Positions 32,474 to 44,020 of a stretch of 64,000 bases of DNA are shown here, one piece after another. Position numbers and translations under genes: made by a program. Source of the stretch: Corticium candelabrum. Taxonomy: Eukaryota > Porifera > Homoscleromorpha > Homosclerophorida > Plakinidae. How positions within the stretch are numbered: position 1 is the stretch's first letter; every line of letters starts with the position of its first letter. The stretch covers positions 6,797,270 to 6,861,269 of the forward strand of contig NC_085094.1 in NCBI RefSeq assembly GCF_963422355.1. Direction: 5' to 3'. A model generated the notes under the pieces. It saw nothing but the letters and a program-made list of their open reading frames with translations, was not told where the DNA came from and did no database searches.

Positions 32474-34551
32474 TGAAGAAGGAACTTATGCAGATGATAG
32501 CTGTTAGATCTCCTGGTTGTCTACAACAATTTCTAGATGCATGCTTGCATAATTTTAAAATTTGTGTCCGGTGGGGTATGAGTATTAGCGTTTAAACAAC
32601 TAAAGTTCTTGGTGTGGGCAACAAAGCAAGCTGGCATTTCCATTGATGGTCATGCATCACGTTACAGAATGTTGATGAGTTTGTTATCTAGACCACTTAA
32701 TTGTAAACGCAAGATTCGGTTAGATAGACTTGTCACTACTATGAGAATCGAGATGCTAGTTTCAGCAACGTCACCTTTTTCTTCGTCATCATTGTTAGCC
32801 AGGTGTCATTAAACGCGACACGCACACACCAACATTTGCGCACGTGCACGTGACCGAACGTGTGTGTACGCGCGTGCCGAGTGTCTTGAACAAAAGCTCG
32901 ACTTCTACACGCGACGGGCTTGTACACAGTACGAGGTCTTCGATTTGCGGGAGTTTGGTCTTAAATATAATACGGTAGCACTAGACAACTGCAAAATTAT
33001 TATCGTAGGCCACACCTCTAGGCTCGTAACAAACGTCACATTCCGAGCGCTGCAAAGTCGACATTTTGTGAAGGAAGCGAGTCAAATTAATTTGCTTTTG
33101 CCATAATTCAAATGCTTGAAGGCGTTGGTGTTCCAACTACGTCAGGAAGAGGTATATCGCGTCTGTGATTGCGATGACGTTCAACGTCACTTCTAATTAA
33201 TTAATTACGCGCAATTCTTACGTTTGCCCGTGCGATTCAAGAGCGCGATTCTTTGCCTAACTGTAGGCTTTCAGGTTTTTCAACCACGAAACGTGTCAAG
33301 AATTCTTGTCGCCTTGTTCTACACGTGTACCCTAAACTGCTCCAAGCAACGAAGCAAGAGCTTGTGATTGGCTGCCTGGCTATTGTTTGTTAACAATGGC
33401 TTACAATAATTGAGGTTGAACGTAAGTAGGGTAGCAGGTTCAAATCCATTCTAGAAATCTTTTTTCTTAGATGTTTCCTTTTTCTATCATCAAAAGAATA
33501 CAGGTCGGCTTTTTCTACGTCGTTTCCCAAAGTTTCAGCTCTAGATATGCCGTAGTCAAGGAGCTATGCGTGACGAAGGAGAAGAAGAAGAAGAAGAAGA
33601 AAGAAGACAAAATCCAGCGAAAACTCGGAAATTGACGAGCGATTTCTCCTTCTAAAGACAAAATCTGTGATCAATTCAGAAGTAGTCAAGGGTAGTTGAA
33701 CTTGTAAGGTTTTCTATCTGTGGTTTTTAAGATATTTAAACGCATTTTAAGGTGATTTCTGAAGGTCTATAATATGACCACGCCCACACAACCTGGTCAA
33801 TCCCTACATACAGGGTACTACCGTACCCTGTGACTAGACTGCTAGTTGTCCTGTCTAAACTATGTTTTTGAAAAATAATTAAGATAACCTTTATTTAGTA
33901 CATGTGGTTTAGTGCTAATTAGCAAATTTTGTAAGTGATAGATTGATCATCATGGAGATAAACATTGAATCCATTCTGGCACAAGTTGAATGTCACAAGA
34001 GTATGCCAGGACTCTGCATACTTGTAAACTGTGTACGTACTATGATCTCGTTGATTGTAAGATTTTAGCTACATCAGTTATTATCAACAACATGCACTGC
34101 TTAGCTAATTAGCTAATTCTATACACAGAAGGTTCGTTGGATATCTTCACTGGACTAATTATCATAACTGTCTCAGACTCAGAACTGTGTCATGAGAAAG
34201 ATTGTTTTCTCTTTGGCAACATGTCACCATTTTCATAAGTTCTCAGCATAAGTCTCCTAGGGATAAAAGTAAAAAAGCAGTTTGTGTGCAATTCTACTTG
34301 ATAAAATCATCAATCATCCCATCCAAAATAAAGAATCATTATATCTGCCAGTCAAGAACGTAGAAACAGGTAGGAATACTCTCTGGTTAACTGCCAACAA
34401 AATGAAAATTCAGAGTCATCACGTTGCAAGTTTGAAGTGCTAAAAATAGTAAGTTAAACACACAAATTCGTGACAATATAGCTCTAGAATAACAGTAGAC
34501 TAAAAATCACACAATACAACCTACTCAGGAACCAGTCTTTTTCAAAATCGC
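32471..34551. other. Interior of long-TIR element, no gene recognised
   Basis: Short open stretches at 32,609-32,812 and 32,864-33,106 do not resemble anything I know. A (GAA)n tract lies at 33,579-33,606. GGTTCAAATCC at about 33,437 looks like a pol III B box but no A box is convincing. May be captured host sequence. Confidence 0.4.
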
Positions 34552-35269
34552 GTGACCGAGATTAAGTCCCGTACGCCATCACCTTTCTCACCGCCCTGCA
34601 ACAGTAAAAACTGAAGAGACAAAACCGGCTATTCAGTGGCGTAAACATCCAAAGCAAAACTTTCAACAGACATAACTAACGTCTCAATTCGTCTTGTAGA
34701 AACGCGATGAAAGCGACTGACTGAGATATGATCCCGGATATCCCAGTATTTGTCTCTCACATTTCACGTTCTGCCGTAACAACAGTACGATGAGCACTAA
34801 CATCACCCCGTAGGTATAGTAGCCAGCGGTGATGACTATAACACTAGCCAAAAGAACGCCTCAGATCTGCGTCTGAAGAGAGAAAATCACTCGAGATCAG
34901 GTGACCGAGATTTTGTCCCGTGAGTCATCCGTCTTCTTCGTTGTCTGCGAGAGTAGAGGTTGACAAGACAAAACCAACAATTTGGCGAAAGGAAGTCATG
35001 TAAGGAGCCCATCGACAGAGATGACTTGCGTCTCAAACGGAGTTGTAGAAATGAGATGGCAAGCACTGACCGAGAGATATGATACTCTGTGACCGAGAAT
35101 AGGTGCGATTAGTTTTCAAGATCTACAGCAGCAACGTTACGACGGATGCTGACGTGACCTGCTGTACCTAGTAGCTATCCAGTAGGACTATGACGCTAGC
35201 GTAGCAGGTAGGTCTGGCTGCAGCTATTTGGCAGAGAACGAATGACCGAGATTAAGAAATGTCCGAGAT

Positions 35270-35394
35270 CAGATCAGAACTCGTCTGCGCCTTTCTAAAT
35301 AGCTCAGGTTTGTCTAAAACCATTACCGGTACTAGCTATAGAGAGAAATGAGACTAGCCATGCATGAAACAATTAATCGCTGTGAAACTATAGT
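35270..35394. repeat. Upstream fragment of copy B between two insertions
   Basis: TCTGCGCCTTTCTAAA, AGCTCAGGTTTGTCTAAAAC and CATTACCGGT match copy C at 56,275-56,325, where the stretch is contiguous with the first-exon upstream region. Confidence 0.75.
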
Positions 35395-35498
35395 TGTACG
35401 CATGCGTCTACTTGGTATATGATTAGCATAGACATATAATATAGTCAGTCTTCTTGTACCGTACTTGGCGTCCGTTTCCGGGTATCCCCAACACCACA
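35395..35498 (+). repeat. G1 5' LTR
   Basis: 104 bp, TG...CA type, unusually short. Contains ACATATAATATAG, a possible TATA-like element. Confidence 0.85.
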
Positions 35499-35528
35499 TT
35501 TGGCGACGAGGATATTCTATAACCCGAC

Positions 35529-36410
35529 ATGGCAGAAGCAGACCAGCAGCAGCAGTCACTACGAGCTCCGCCCATCAGTGAGCAGCCGCCGTCACCGTTC
35601 CTGCAGTTTCCCGGCGATCCTCCAGTCGAGTGGTCTCGATGGTATCATGCATGTGAAACATATTTGCTTGCCGCTGGTCTTGATGCTTTGTCTGATCGTC
35701 GAAATAAGGCTCTTTTGGAGCATTGCTTGGGTACAGAGGGTCAGCGCGTGTTAGCCACCCTGGACGTTCCACAACAGCAACCAGCAAACGACGAGCAACA
35801 GCCTGCTGAAGCACAACAGTATCAGCGCATTGTGAGCGAACTCACAGCACACTTCGGCACACAGGCAACCGTGATCACTGAGCGACATCGATTCCGTCAG
35901 CGTTCACAGGCGGCAGGGGAAAACATTAAGCAATACGTCTCCGCCCTCCGCCAGTTAGCAGCGAGGTGTCAATTGGCGTTCTTCGTGATCAAATTATTCG
36001 AGATCAACTTATCGAAAAGAAAACGTCTTCGGCAATTAGGGAACGACTTCTCCTCGAAAAGGACGATTTGTCATGCACGAAAGCACTGGAAATCGCCTGC
36101 CAAGTGGAATCCGCAAAGCAGGAAGCCATGCAGATGGGCGGGATCTCATCCGCATCTGCACAACCCACAACAAGTGACATACAGAGAGTAGCACGAAAAC
36201 CAAAGCAGCAAAAACAGACGGTTTGATTACCGCGATATGGTCGATCTGCATCACAACCTTCAACTCAACCGACCGAATCGTCTCCGTATTGCGGAAATTG
36301 CGATATGTCAGGCCACAAATCGGAGAGTTCATCTTGTCCTGCTAAAGAAAAAGAATGCTTTGGATGCCACAAGTTGAACCATTTTGGCCGATGCTGTCGA
36401 TCTTCCAAGA
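35529..36410 (+). pseudogene. G1 gag, frameshifted
   Basis: Starts MAEADQQQQSLRAPP. Contains the gypsy capsid pattern (FPGDPPVEWSRWYHACETYL; HCLGTEGQRV; ITERHRFRQRSQ; ENIKQYVSALRQLA), a frameshift near 35,970 (continuing VLRDQIIRDQLIEKKTSSAI), a stop at 36,225, then two zinc knuckles CGNCDMSGHKSESSSC and CFGCHKLNHFGRCC. It would form the particle shell and bind RNA. At least two lesions. Confidence 0.8.
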
Positions 36411-36419
36411 ATTTTTCCG

Positions 36420-39400
36420 AATCATCCAAAGTCAGATCCATTATCAATAAGATATCCACCTGTCAACAAACAGGTTTCAAACTGTGCTCCCTTGTTCTGG
36501 CTGGTCATAACCTTAGTTTTATCATTGACCTTGGAGCCAAAGTGTCAATCATTAATCAAGAAACCTGGCGTCGATTGTTTCACAACTATACGTTGCAACC
36601 ACTTCAACTCAGCTTACCGGATACGATGGGAAACCAATCAAGGCATTGGGTACGGTTTTATTGTCTGTACAGCATGAAGATCAGCCAGCCAGTCAATTTT
36701 TGTTTTTTGTGACAACGAAGGAATCCAATTTGATGGACGTCGATCTTTTCGATCACTTGAGATTCTCGATTGCTACACAACACCAAGTTCCAGTGTTAGC
36801 CTTGGGTGTAGCTGAAATCACCAGACATTGTCCGTCTCTTTTTCTTGATCGTGAAATTCGAGAGCTAGATGGATACGCTCACGAACCTAGGATGGACCCG
36901 ATGATTCCTTTAGTTATTCAGCGTTGCCGTCGCTTGCCACTGGCACTACGAGATGAAGTGTCAGCTGAGCTGAAACGTCTTCAAGCACAAGGAATCATTG
37001 AACCCATTGACTCATGTCCGTGGATCTCTAATCTGGTTGTTGTCAGAAAGAAGACTGGAAGTATCCGACTTTGTGTGGATCTCAGGAAGGCCAACAAGGC
37101 AGTCATTTCTGACAAGTATCGGTTGCCTACAGTTGATGAACTAGCTAGCCAGTTTCACAGCAGCAAGGTGCATGTTCAGCAAATTGGACTTATCTCAAGG
37201 TTATTTGCAAATACCACTGACAGAGAAAGGAAGAAATGTTACTGCGTTCGTCAGTCATGATGGCGTTTTCCTGTTCAAACGAATGCCTTTTGGGCTCTCT
37301 TCTGCTTTCAGTGCATTTCAGAAGATAATGGTGTCAACTCTTGCTGGCCTCAAAGGTGTCTCTGTCTACATGAATGACATCGTTGTTCATGGGGCTACCC
37401 AAGAAGAACATGATAGACGATTGTCTGCTGTCTTGGATTGCCTGCAAAAACACAACGTGACTCTTAATATCACGAAGTGTGTGTTTGGAAGCAACGAAGT
37501 TCAATTCGTGGGGTTTCGGGTTTCCGGTAATGGCATTCAGCCCATTCAGTCCAATATAGATTCAATTTCTACCATTCCAGCTCCAACAACAGTCAAAGAA
37601 CTGATGTCTTTTCTTGGGATGGCGAACTATTACCTCAAATTCATACCCCAGTATACAACTATAATGGCACCAATGAGAAATCTACTGAAGAAAGATTCTA
37701 TTTGGAACTGGACAAAACAATTCCAAGCAGCATTTGAAAAAGTAAAGGCATTACTCACTACTTCTTCTTTTTTTGTCGCATTTTTCATCTTTGACATCGA
37801 CATTCGTGACGTGTGATGCATCGTCAACTACTCTTGATGCAGTGTTATCACAGGAAGTTAATGGTCAGGAGAAGCCAATTGTTTATGCTTCACGAGCACT
37901 GACCGATGCCGAAAAGAAGTACTCAGTGGGCGAACGTGAAGCACTTGCTTGATTTGGGCATGTGAACATTGACATGTTTACCTGTATGGTCGTCAGTTCA
38001 CACTCAGAACTGATCAATAGGGTCTTACAACTCTTCTGTCCTCATCCGGAACTAGACGACGTCCACTTCGCTTGCACAGATGGTCTGATTGCCTTCACCA
38101 GTACACTTTTACTACCACTTATAGGCCTGGAAGCCAGAACCAGGTAGTGGATTGTTTGTCGAGGACACACAAAATATTGTCTGGTCTAGCCTCCACATCA
38201 CAGGAGCCAGTGCAGCTATTGACAGCACCTTTCGATAACATCATCACCTTGAATGAACTCTGTCGTGCATCAGGAAATGATGATCTGTTCTGTCAAGTCT
38301 GCAGATTTACCTTCAACGGTTGGCCACGTACAATCGAGGATAGTCTGCTATGGCCGTTCTCTCAGATCAGAGACGAATTCTCAGTCTGGAATGACATCTG
38401 CTTAGCCAGAGGAGAACGTGCGGTCATACCTGCATCTCTGCAGCAGAATGTCTTATCTATGGCTCGCGAAGGCCATTCAGGCATGGTCAAAACCAAGCAG
38501 AAGTGTCGTACCTCAGTGTGGTGGCCGGGCATCGATAAGCAGATCCAAGACCATGTTCGAAGCTGTGCAGCTTGCATTCAGGGTGGGAAGTCCATCAAAC
38601 CGACAAAATCACCTCTGAACCCAGTGAAGTGGCCAAAACAACCATGGCAGAAGCTAAAGATTGTTATAGTTGGTGAGATTCATGGTGCTCCATCAACTCA
38701 CAAGTACATCATCGTTGTCCATGATCTGCATTGTAAGTGGCCTGAAATACATCCATGCAGTCATGTCAACTCTCAGAGGGTCTTCTCCTTCCTATGTGAT
38801 CTTTTCACAAGGTGGGGTCTCTCAGAGGTTATAATTTTGGACAATGATCCTCCATTCCGATCACATGAATTTACATCTTTTCTGGCCAACAAAGGAATCA
38901 AGCATTCCACAACAGCATTCTATCATCCGCAATCTAATAGAGGAGTTGAGCGATTCAACCAAACGCCAAAGCAGGGTCTAGGTACACACAGAGCACAAGG
39001 TCTCACTTTTGATCAGGCTCTCCAAGAAACCCTTCTGAATTATCGATCTTTACGTCATTTTACAACGGGTTACGCTCCTTCTCAGCTTATGATTCGACGG
39101 CAGTTTCGGCTACCTCTTAGCATTTTACAACCTCCATTCCAAGTTGTCACTTCAGATGTGCCCACCACTGACCAGCTAGCTCAGGACATCAAAAGCCAAC
39201 AAGCAAAGATAAAGGCATACTTCGATCACAAGCACCCAGTGCAAATTCCAAAGTTTCAGCCGGGTCAAGAATAAAAAATCCAATCAGACGGCAATAGATG
39301 GCACCTGCATACTCTAACCCACTCGCCATCAAGAAGCAAGTCTTCCCAACCTTATTCCGGTTATCAGATGGTTTTCTCTGGAACGCCGACCTCCTCATTG

Positions 39401-39573
39401 AAGCTGCAGCGGTTACTCCATCTTCTCAGTCTGAACCACTTGATCGTTCGAGTCGCGTTCCTGCTGAATCTCGCGCAGTCTCTCACGAAGCACGGCCTCA
39501 CGTTCGACGAAGCAAGCGTCCTACCTCCAGGCCCGCTGCTCACTCTGATTTTTACGTGGACTACAATACATGA
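36420..39573 (+). pseudogene. G1 pol: protease, RT, RNase H, integrase, inactivated
   Basis: Protease station reads FIIDLGAKVSII (expected D-T/S-G). RT: IRLCVDLRKANKAV, a frameshift near 37,170, FSKLDLSQGYLQIPL, MPFGLSSAFSAFQ, and the polymerase box is YMNDIVV (second position Asn instead of Asp). RNase H near 37,800-37,950 (FVTCDASS; EREALA) is broken by shifts and stops. Integrase 38,072-39,274: zinc region AREGHSG...CAAC with one His altered; core IVIVGEIHG lacks the first Asp; LDNDPPF and VERFNQ are present. Not functional. Confidence 0.85.
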
Positions 39574-39646
39574 CTGTTAAATGTTGTATTACAGTACATG
39601 TTCCTGTTATGTTGCGTTAGCTTACAAAAGGGGAGGGAAAATGTCG

Positions 39647-39750
39647 TGTACGCATGCGTCTACTTGGTATATGATTAGCCTAGACATATAATATAGTCAG
39701 TCTTCTTGTACTGTACTTGGCGTCCGTTTCCGGGTATCCCCAACACCACA
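39647..39750 (+). repeat. G1 3' LTR
   Basis: 104 bp; differs from the 5' LTR at A/C in GATTAGC(A/C)TAG and C/T in GTAC(C/T)GTAC. Confidence 0.85.
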
Positions 39751-40500
39751 GATACTAAGACCTATACGCTGTACGGTGTTGAAAAAGGCAAGCAGCAATT
39801 TCGCGCTTGCAACCAGTGTAGTATCAAATTGTCACGTCGTCCATCCATGTCTTAGTTAATTGATGCACGCGTACACCTGCAGGAGTGGAGCGTAACGTGA
39901 CCTATAAAAATCATTAATGGGGAGACTAAGCTACATGATGCTACGAGACACAGCCACTTTCATAGACACGCCTACTTTTATTGGCTTATAACTGACTGAT
40001 ACGGTAGAGTCAATGGCAGATTCAGACTGGAAAAAGGATGGTGTGTATAATATACAGCTTTGGTCCTCACACGTTCTTACAGTCCACAATTTTTATGACC
40101 ACGTCTACAAATGATGAGGGGATTACAGCCCGGTCTACGCTACGCCCCTGCCAAGAGGTAACTTACATGCAGTCTGCCCTAGTTTACGTAGTTCCGACAC
40201 GCCCAGAAGCCACCTCAACGACTTTGAGTTTGAGTCTTTGACAACAGTACTAGTACTAGTGTAGTAAGATATTTGAAGACTGTAACACGACCAAGCTACA
40301 AGAATCTCGGTCTACCCACTGGACATACATATTAGTTAATTAATACGTACTCAGATCAAACATATAATTAACTAGGAAACTAGGAAAAAACTGAACCCGC
40401 TGCGAGGTTTTCTTTCACGAAAGCATGACGGAAATACTAGGCAAGTTTGTTAGAATAAAAAAGTTGTGCAGGCAAAACTCGACGGGATATCTAAACCCTG
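39751..40500. repeat. Distal upstream continuation of copy B
   Basis: Matches copy A at about 16,690-17,085: AAAAAGGCAAGCA, CTCGCGCTTGCAA, CACGCCCAGAAGCCACCT, AGCATGACGGAAATACTAGG, CAAAACTCGACGGGA. It begins exactly at the G1 3' LTR, so G1 split the duplicated sequence. Confidence 0.75.
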
Positions 40501-40599
40501 GTTCAAAATTCACGTCGCGTCGCATCGCCTCAAAGGAGGCCGTAAATTGTAAACAAGCTTAAGCGACGGTCTCGCGCAGCCGGCCGTTCCCCCTTTTTG

Positions 40600-41485
40600 T
40601 CCGTTGGCGAGGAGAGGGTCTGGTAAGGTTTCTTGATGTCTTACATAATAATGATCTTTTAATTAAGCTAGGCGAGCAACTGATGGGAACGCACTACTAA
40701 TTAGTATCTGCGTACAGCGAAGTTTTCACTTCTGTTTCTGCTGCAGGTGCTGCGGGACTTTGTTCTTGTTCTAGGCGAGTTCATTTGCTCTCACAGGTTG
40801 CGTGGTTGCCTGCTTTAAGAATGGTAAGAGAAGCGCGCAGGTCGTCTTCTTGTACGACAACACTGGCAGGTGAGTTGTTCTTCGGGAACCAACATGCAGC
40901 ATTCAACAACTAGCATGTGCCTAGCAAGGAAGACATCTCACCTACGAAAATTCGAAGTGAATGATCACGCAGCTTCCGTACAGAAGCCAATGAAGTGTGC
41001 TACGACAGAGGTGGAAAACAGCTAGAAGCTGCTCGACCTGTCGCTGCGCTGCTGCATGACGTCTAGCCTCGAAGTTCCAGACCGTCTTCCAGTCTAAAAC
41101 TTCGAGGCTACATGACGCTTTGGGCGCGCAAGAGGGCCTGGGTACGAGGCTACATGACGTCTAGATATGCAATTTTGCGAAGAACAACTCACCTGCCAAT
41201 GTTGTCGTACAAGAAAGCGACCTGCGCGCTTACCTTTAGCAGACAGCCACATCAACCTGTGAGAGCAAATGAACTCGCGTAGAACAAGAACAAAGTTTAG
41301 CAGCACCAGAAGCAGAAACAGAAGCGAAAACTTCGCTGTACATGCAGTAGTGCGTTTCCATCAGTTGCTCACTTATCTCAATTAACAGATCATCGTTGTG
41401 TCTACAGTGTCCCATGAAATGCAGGGGTCGGCAAAACCAAGCAATCAAGAAACTTTACCACACCCTCTCACCGCCAATGGAACCA
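40600..41485. mobile_element. Foldback-type inverted-repeat element
   Basis: Arms about 40,600-40,885 and 41,165-41,485 are diverged reverse complements (for example GCAACTGATGGGAACGCACTA versus TAGTGCGTTTCCATCAGTTGC; CACTGGCAGGTGAGTTGTTCTTCG versus its complement). A small inner hairpin (CTAGCCTCGAAGTT ... AACTTCGAGGCTA) lies at 41,065-41,115. No open frame of note. A hAT-like end (GGCCCGTAGGCTAGCTG) sits at 41,485. Confidence 0.7.
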
Positions 41486-42010
41486 GGCCCGTAGGCTAGC
41501 TGTTCGGTGGGTTCGGACGAACCGCTCGCTCAGCCGTGAAGGTCCGCTTTCGATCCAATGTATACATATACTGGCGCGTATAGTACGCAAAACGCGCCTC
41601 TACATTTGTATGCTCTCCTATTATGTCAAATTAAAAAAGAAAGTGCTCCATGGACGCAGCCGTATGGTTGTTTGTTCGTTTCGTATAAACATGTGGTCGA
41701 CCGCTATCTGCTCTTTTTCACCCCTGCAGCACGCGACCTTTCTACTTCGAAAATCAACTAGAGCCTTTGTGTAGCGGTGACTGGTTTCTTGTACTTTGCT
41801 TTGTGCTGGCGTTCGTCTGTAGGTCGTAATGTCACAAAACGTTTGTTCCTCGTACGCTCGGAAACTCTGCAATTTTGCGCTCTACCTTTAAATTAGCACG
41901 CAGCCTTTTCTCACTTTGAAATAGGAACTGCATGGTGTCGTTCGCAGGTCCCCTGCATCTATGCGTTGCTGTTCATCTGTTGTTCGCAAAAGTTGACAAT
42001 ACTATTTTAG
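41486..42010. other. hAT-like end plus unassigned sequence
   Basis: CAGGCCCGTAGGCTAG followed by the palindrome GGTTCGGACGAACC resembles the hAT end at 44,511, so this is probably the end of a second hAT copy or MITE. The remainder has no recognisable gene. Confidence 0.4.
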
Positions 42011-42075
42011 TGTATGTTACTTTGCTGTTACTAATCTGATTAGAGACTTATTAGCGAACCGCGGACCAAGACCGG

Positions 42076-42801
42076 GTGAAGTTATTTCTCCAAGCAAACG
42101 CTGTAGCTGACGAACGGAAAGTGGCCGTTTTTCTCACGTTGATTGGTCCGAAGACGTATAGACTACTACGGAACTTGGTAGCGCCAGAGAAGCCGTCAGA
42201 GAAGACACTGGAGGTCTTACAAAGAAAGTTGCATGTCGGCGTATTATACGCCAAAGCCTTTGGCAATAGCAGAACGTTTCAAGTTTCTGGGAAGACGCCA
42301 GCAAGCAATTAAATGAAACGGTGCTGGAGTTTATCGCTCAACTCAGCAGAGCACTGCAAATTTGGAGCAACGCCTTGTGAGTCTCTGCGAGATTCGTTTG
42401 TACGTGGTTTGCGTAGTGAAACTGCTCAGAAAAAGTTACTTTCTGAAGCAGATCTAACTTTATACAGGGCATTGGAAATAGGTCAAGCAATGGAGGATGC
42501 AGAGAAACAGTCCGTGCAAATGCGAAGTGTGTCTGAAACAGAAGTTAGGAAGGCTGATGTGCAAATTATCACAGCAAGGAAATATGCGAGCGGAGGTAAC
42601 AAAGGGAAGCCTCAGGCTAGTTATGTGAAAGGGCAACAAACCACAAGGAGGCGTAATTGCTATCGGTGTAGCAAAGTAGGTCACAAAGCAGACACCTGCT
42701 GGCATCGGAATCAAACCTGCCGGCATTGTCACAAAAAGGGCGCATTGAATAAGCATGTCATGATAAGAAGAGTCAGCCGGTCGCAAAGACCCATTGCGTG
42801 A
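42076..42801 (+). pseudogene. G2 gag, broken
   Basis: VKLFLQANAVADERKVAVFL, LIGPKTYRLLRNLVAPEKP, a stop/shift near 42,310, VLEFIAQLSRALQ, then RALEIGQAMEDAEKQ and zinc knuckles CYRCSKVGHKADTC and CRHCHKKGALNKH (last Cys missing). A reverse-oriented relative is at 63,803-64,000. Confidence 0.8.
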
Positions 42802-43849
42802 ACACAGATATAGTGAGACAGCAGGAAGAACTTCTGTTTACAATGAATATTGAGCACACACCTAGCGTGATGGTGCAAATGAGTGTTAGCGAGAAACAGC
42901 TGCAAACGCAAGTTGACACCGGCGCGTCCGTGTCAATAATCTCTCAGCGTACATGGAAGCAGTGTTTCTCACAGTTGAAGCCAGTTCATTCTGCCACCCT
43001 AGTATTGAAAACATATACTGGATAGCTACTTCATGTGAATGGCGAGATAACAGTAGATGTCAAATACAATGAGCAGCAAGTCAAACAACTGCCATTGCTA
43101 GTTGTTTCTAGGGAAGGACTGTCTCTATTAGGCCGTAATTGGCTACACAGGATCCGGGTGGATTGGCACAACATCTGTGTCTTATCTCCCGTATACAACG
43201 TAAATGTGTTGAGGAAACGATTTCCAGAGCTGTTCAAGGAAGGCTTGAGAACTGTACAAGGCTACAAGACAAGATCGGAGATTGATTCACCTCCACAATT
43301 TTTCAGACCAATGTCCGTGCCTTATACATTGAAGGATGCCATTGAACAAGATTTGGAACAAATGGTACGCCTGAGAGTATTGGAAAAAATGAGCACAAGC
43401 AAGTGGTCTGTTCCCATTGTTCCTGTTTTCAATAGTGATGAAAGCGTCAGGATGTGTGGCGATTATAAAGTTACGGTAAACCAGGGATTGACAGTAAAAA
43501 CTCACCCCTTACCGAAGCCTGATGATCTATTTGCGACATTGGCTGGAGGTCGAGTTTTCACAACACTGGATTTGGCAAATGCATACCAGCAAGTACTGTT
43601 GGAGGAAGAGTCGAGACATCTTGTTACTATCAATAAGCCTTGAGGGTTGTATCGTTATACCCGACTTCGTTTTCGAATTTCAAGCGCACCTGCAATTGTT
43701 CAAAATATTATGGAACAGGTTTTGCAAATGCTAGATGGAGTGCCAGTGTGGTCTGCTACTTAGATGACATTTTGGTGTCAGGCAAATCAGCAGTTGGTTG
43801 CGGTCTTGACAAGACTCGATTTATAGGCATACTGTTAGAGGAAGTTTAG
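42798..43849 (+). pseudogene. G2 pol fragment: protease and partial RT
   Basis: Protease QVDTGASVSIISQRTW keeps its DTGA. LLGRNWLHRIRVDW is the usual linker, then RT with VRMCGDYKVTVNQ and FTTLDLANAYQQVLL. A stop replaces the frame at 43,643 and the polymerase box is degraded near 43,755 (YLDDILVSGK in another frame). Sequence stops at the deletion point near 43,850. Confidence 0.8.
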
Positions 43850-43865
43850 ATTAAGGAGGGGAAGG

Positions 43866-44020
43866 TGTGATGTCTGTTACTTTGGTGTTACTAATCTGAT
43901 TACAGACTTAATAGCGGAAGTAGTCGGATATCATAATCAGTTGAGTTGTATATTGTGTTCTACTGAATAGAAGGTTCCTGTGTTTCTTGCACTCGTGCCC
44001 GGTACACGACAGATACAAAC
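43866..44020 (+). repeat. G2 3' LTR
   Basis: About 155 bp, TGTGATGTC ... GTACACGACA, after the polypurine tract. The 5' counterpart is only 46 bp. Confidence 0.65.

Larger units (their letters stand above)
30999..35269. mobile_element. Long-TIR DNA element, 4.27 kb
   Basis: Two 718-bp inverted arms (30,999-31,716 and 34,552-35,269) that by eye differ at only a few positions in their outer 600 bp. The ends start ATCTCGGACATTTCTTAATC. The arms carry a recurring CTCGGTCA motif (about 31,171, 31,194, 31,359, 31,708, and variants at 31,003, 31,018, 31,545). GAACT occurs just outside both ends with a few extra bases on the right. Copy C (56,270-56,290) shows the uninterrupted target. No transposase seen, so the element is non-autonomous or its gene is unrecognisable. 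Confidence 0.85.
35395..39750 (+). mobile_element. G1: Ty3/gypsy retrotransposon with 104-bp LTRs
   Basis: LTRs 35,395-35,498 and 39,647-39,750 (TGTACGCATGCG ... AACACCACA) differ at about two positions, so the insertion is fairly young. TTGGCGACGAGGA follows the 5' LTR; AAAAGGGGAGGGAAA precedes the 3' LTR as polypurine tract. Gag and pol are full length but carry frameshifts and altered catalytic residues. Inserted in the upstream region of copy B. I could not find a convincing target duplication. Confidence 0.9.
42011..44020 (+). mobile_element. G2: internally deleted Ty3/gypsy element
   Basis: A 5' LTR remnant (42,011-42,056) matches the start of the 3' LTR (43,866-44,020; GTTACTTTG-TGTTACTAATC...). 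Gag follows almost directly, so the LTR end and leader are lost. Pol runs through protease and half of RT, then a deletion joins it to the polypurine tract (AAGGAGGGGAAGG at 43,853-43,865). RNase H and integrase are absent. Confidence 0.8.

Noticed and set aside
33425-33450. Pol III B-box-like GGTTCAAATCC, possible tRNA or SINE
   Set aside because: No matching A box or clover-leaf arms at the right distance, so no tRNA gene or SINE is claimed.
35575-35814. Minus-strand 79-codon frame opposite G1 gag
   Set aside because: Shadow of the gag reading frame.
37630-37827. Minus-strand frame opposite G1 pol
   Set aside because: Shadow; no motif.
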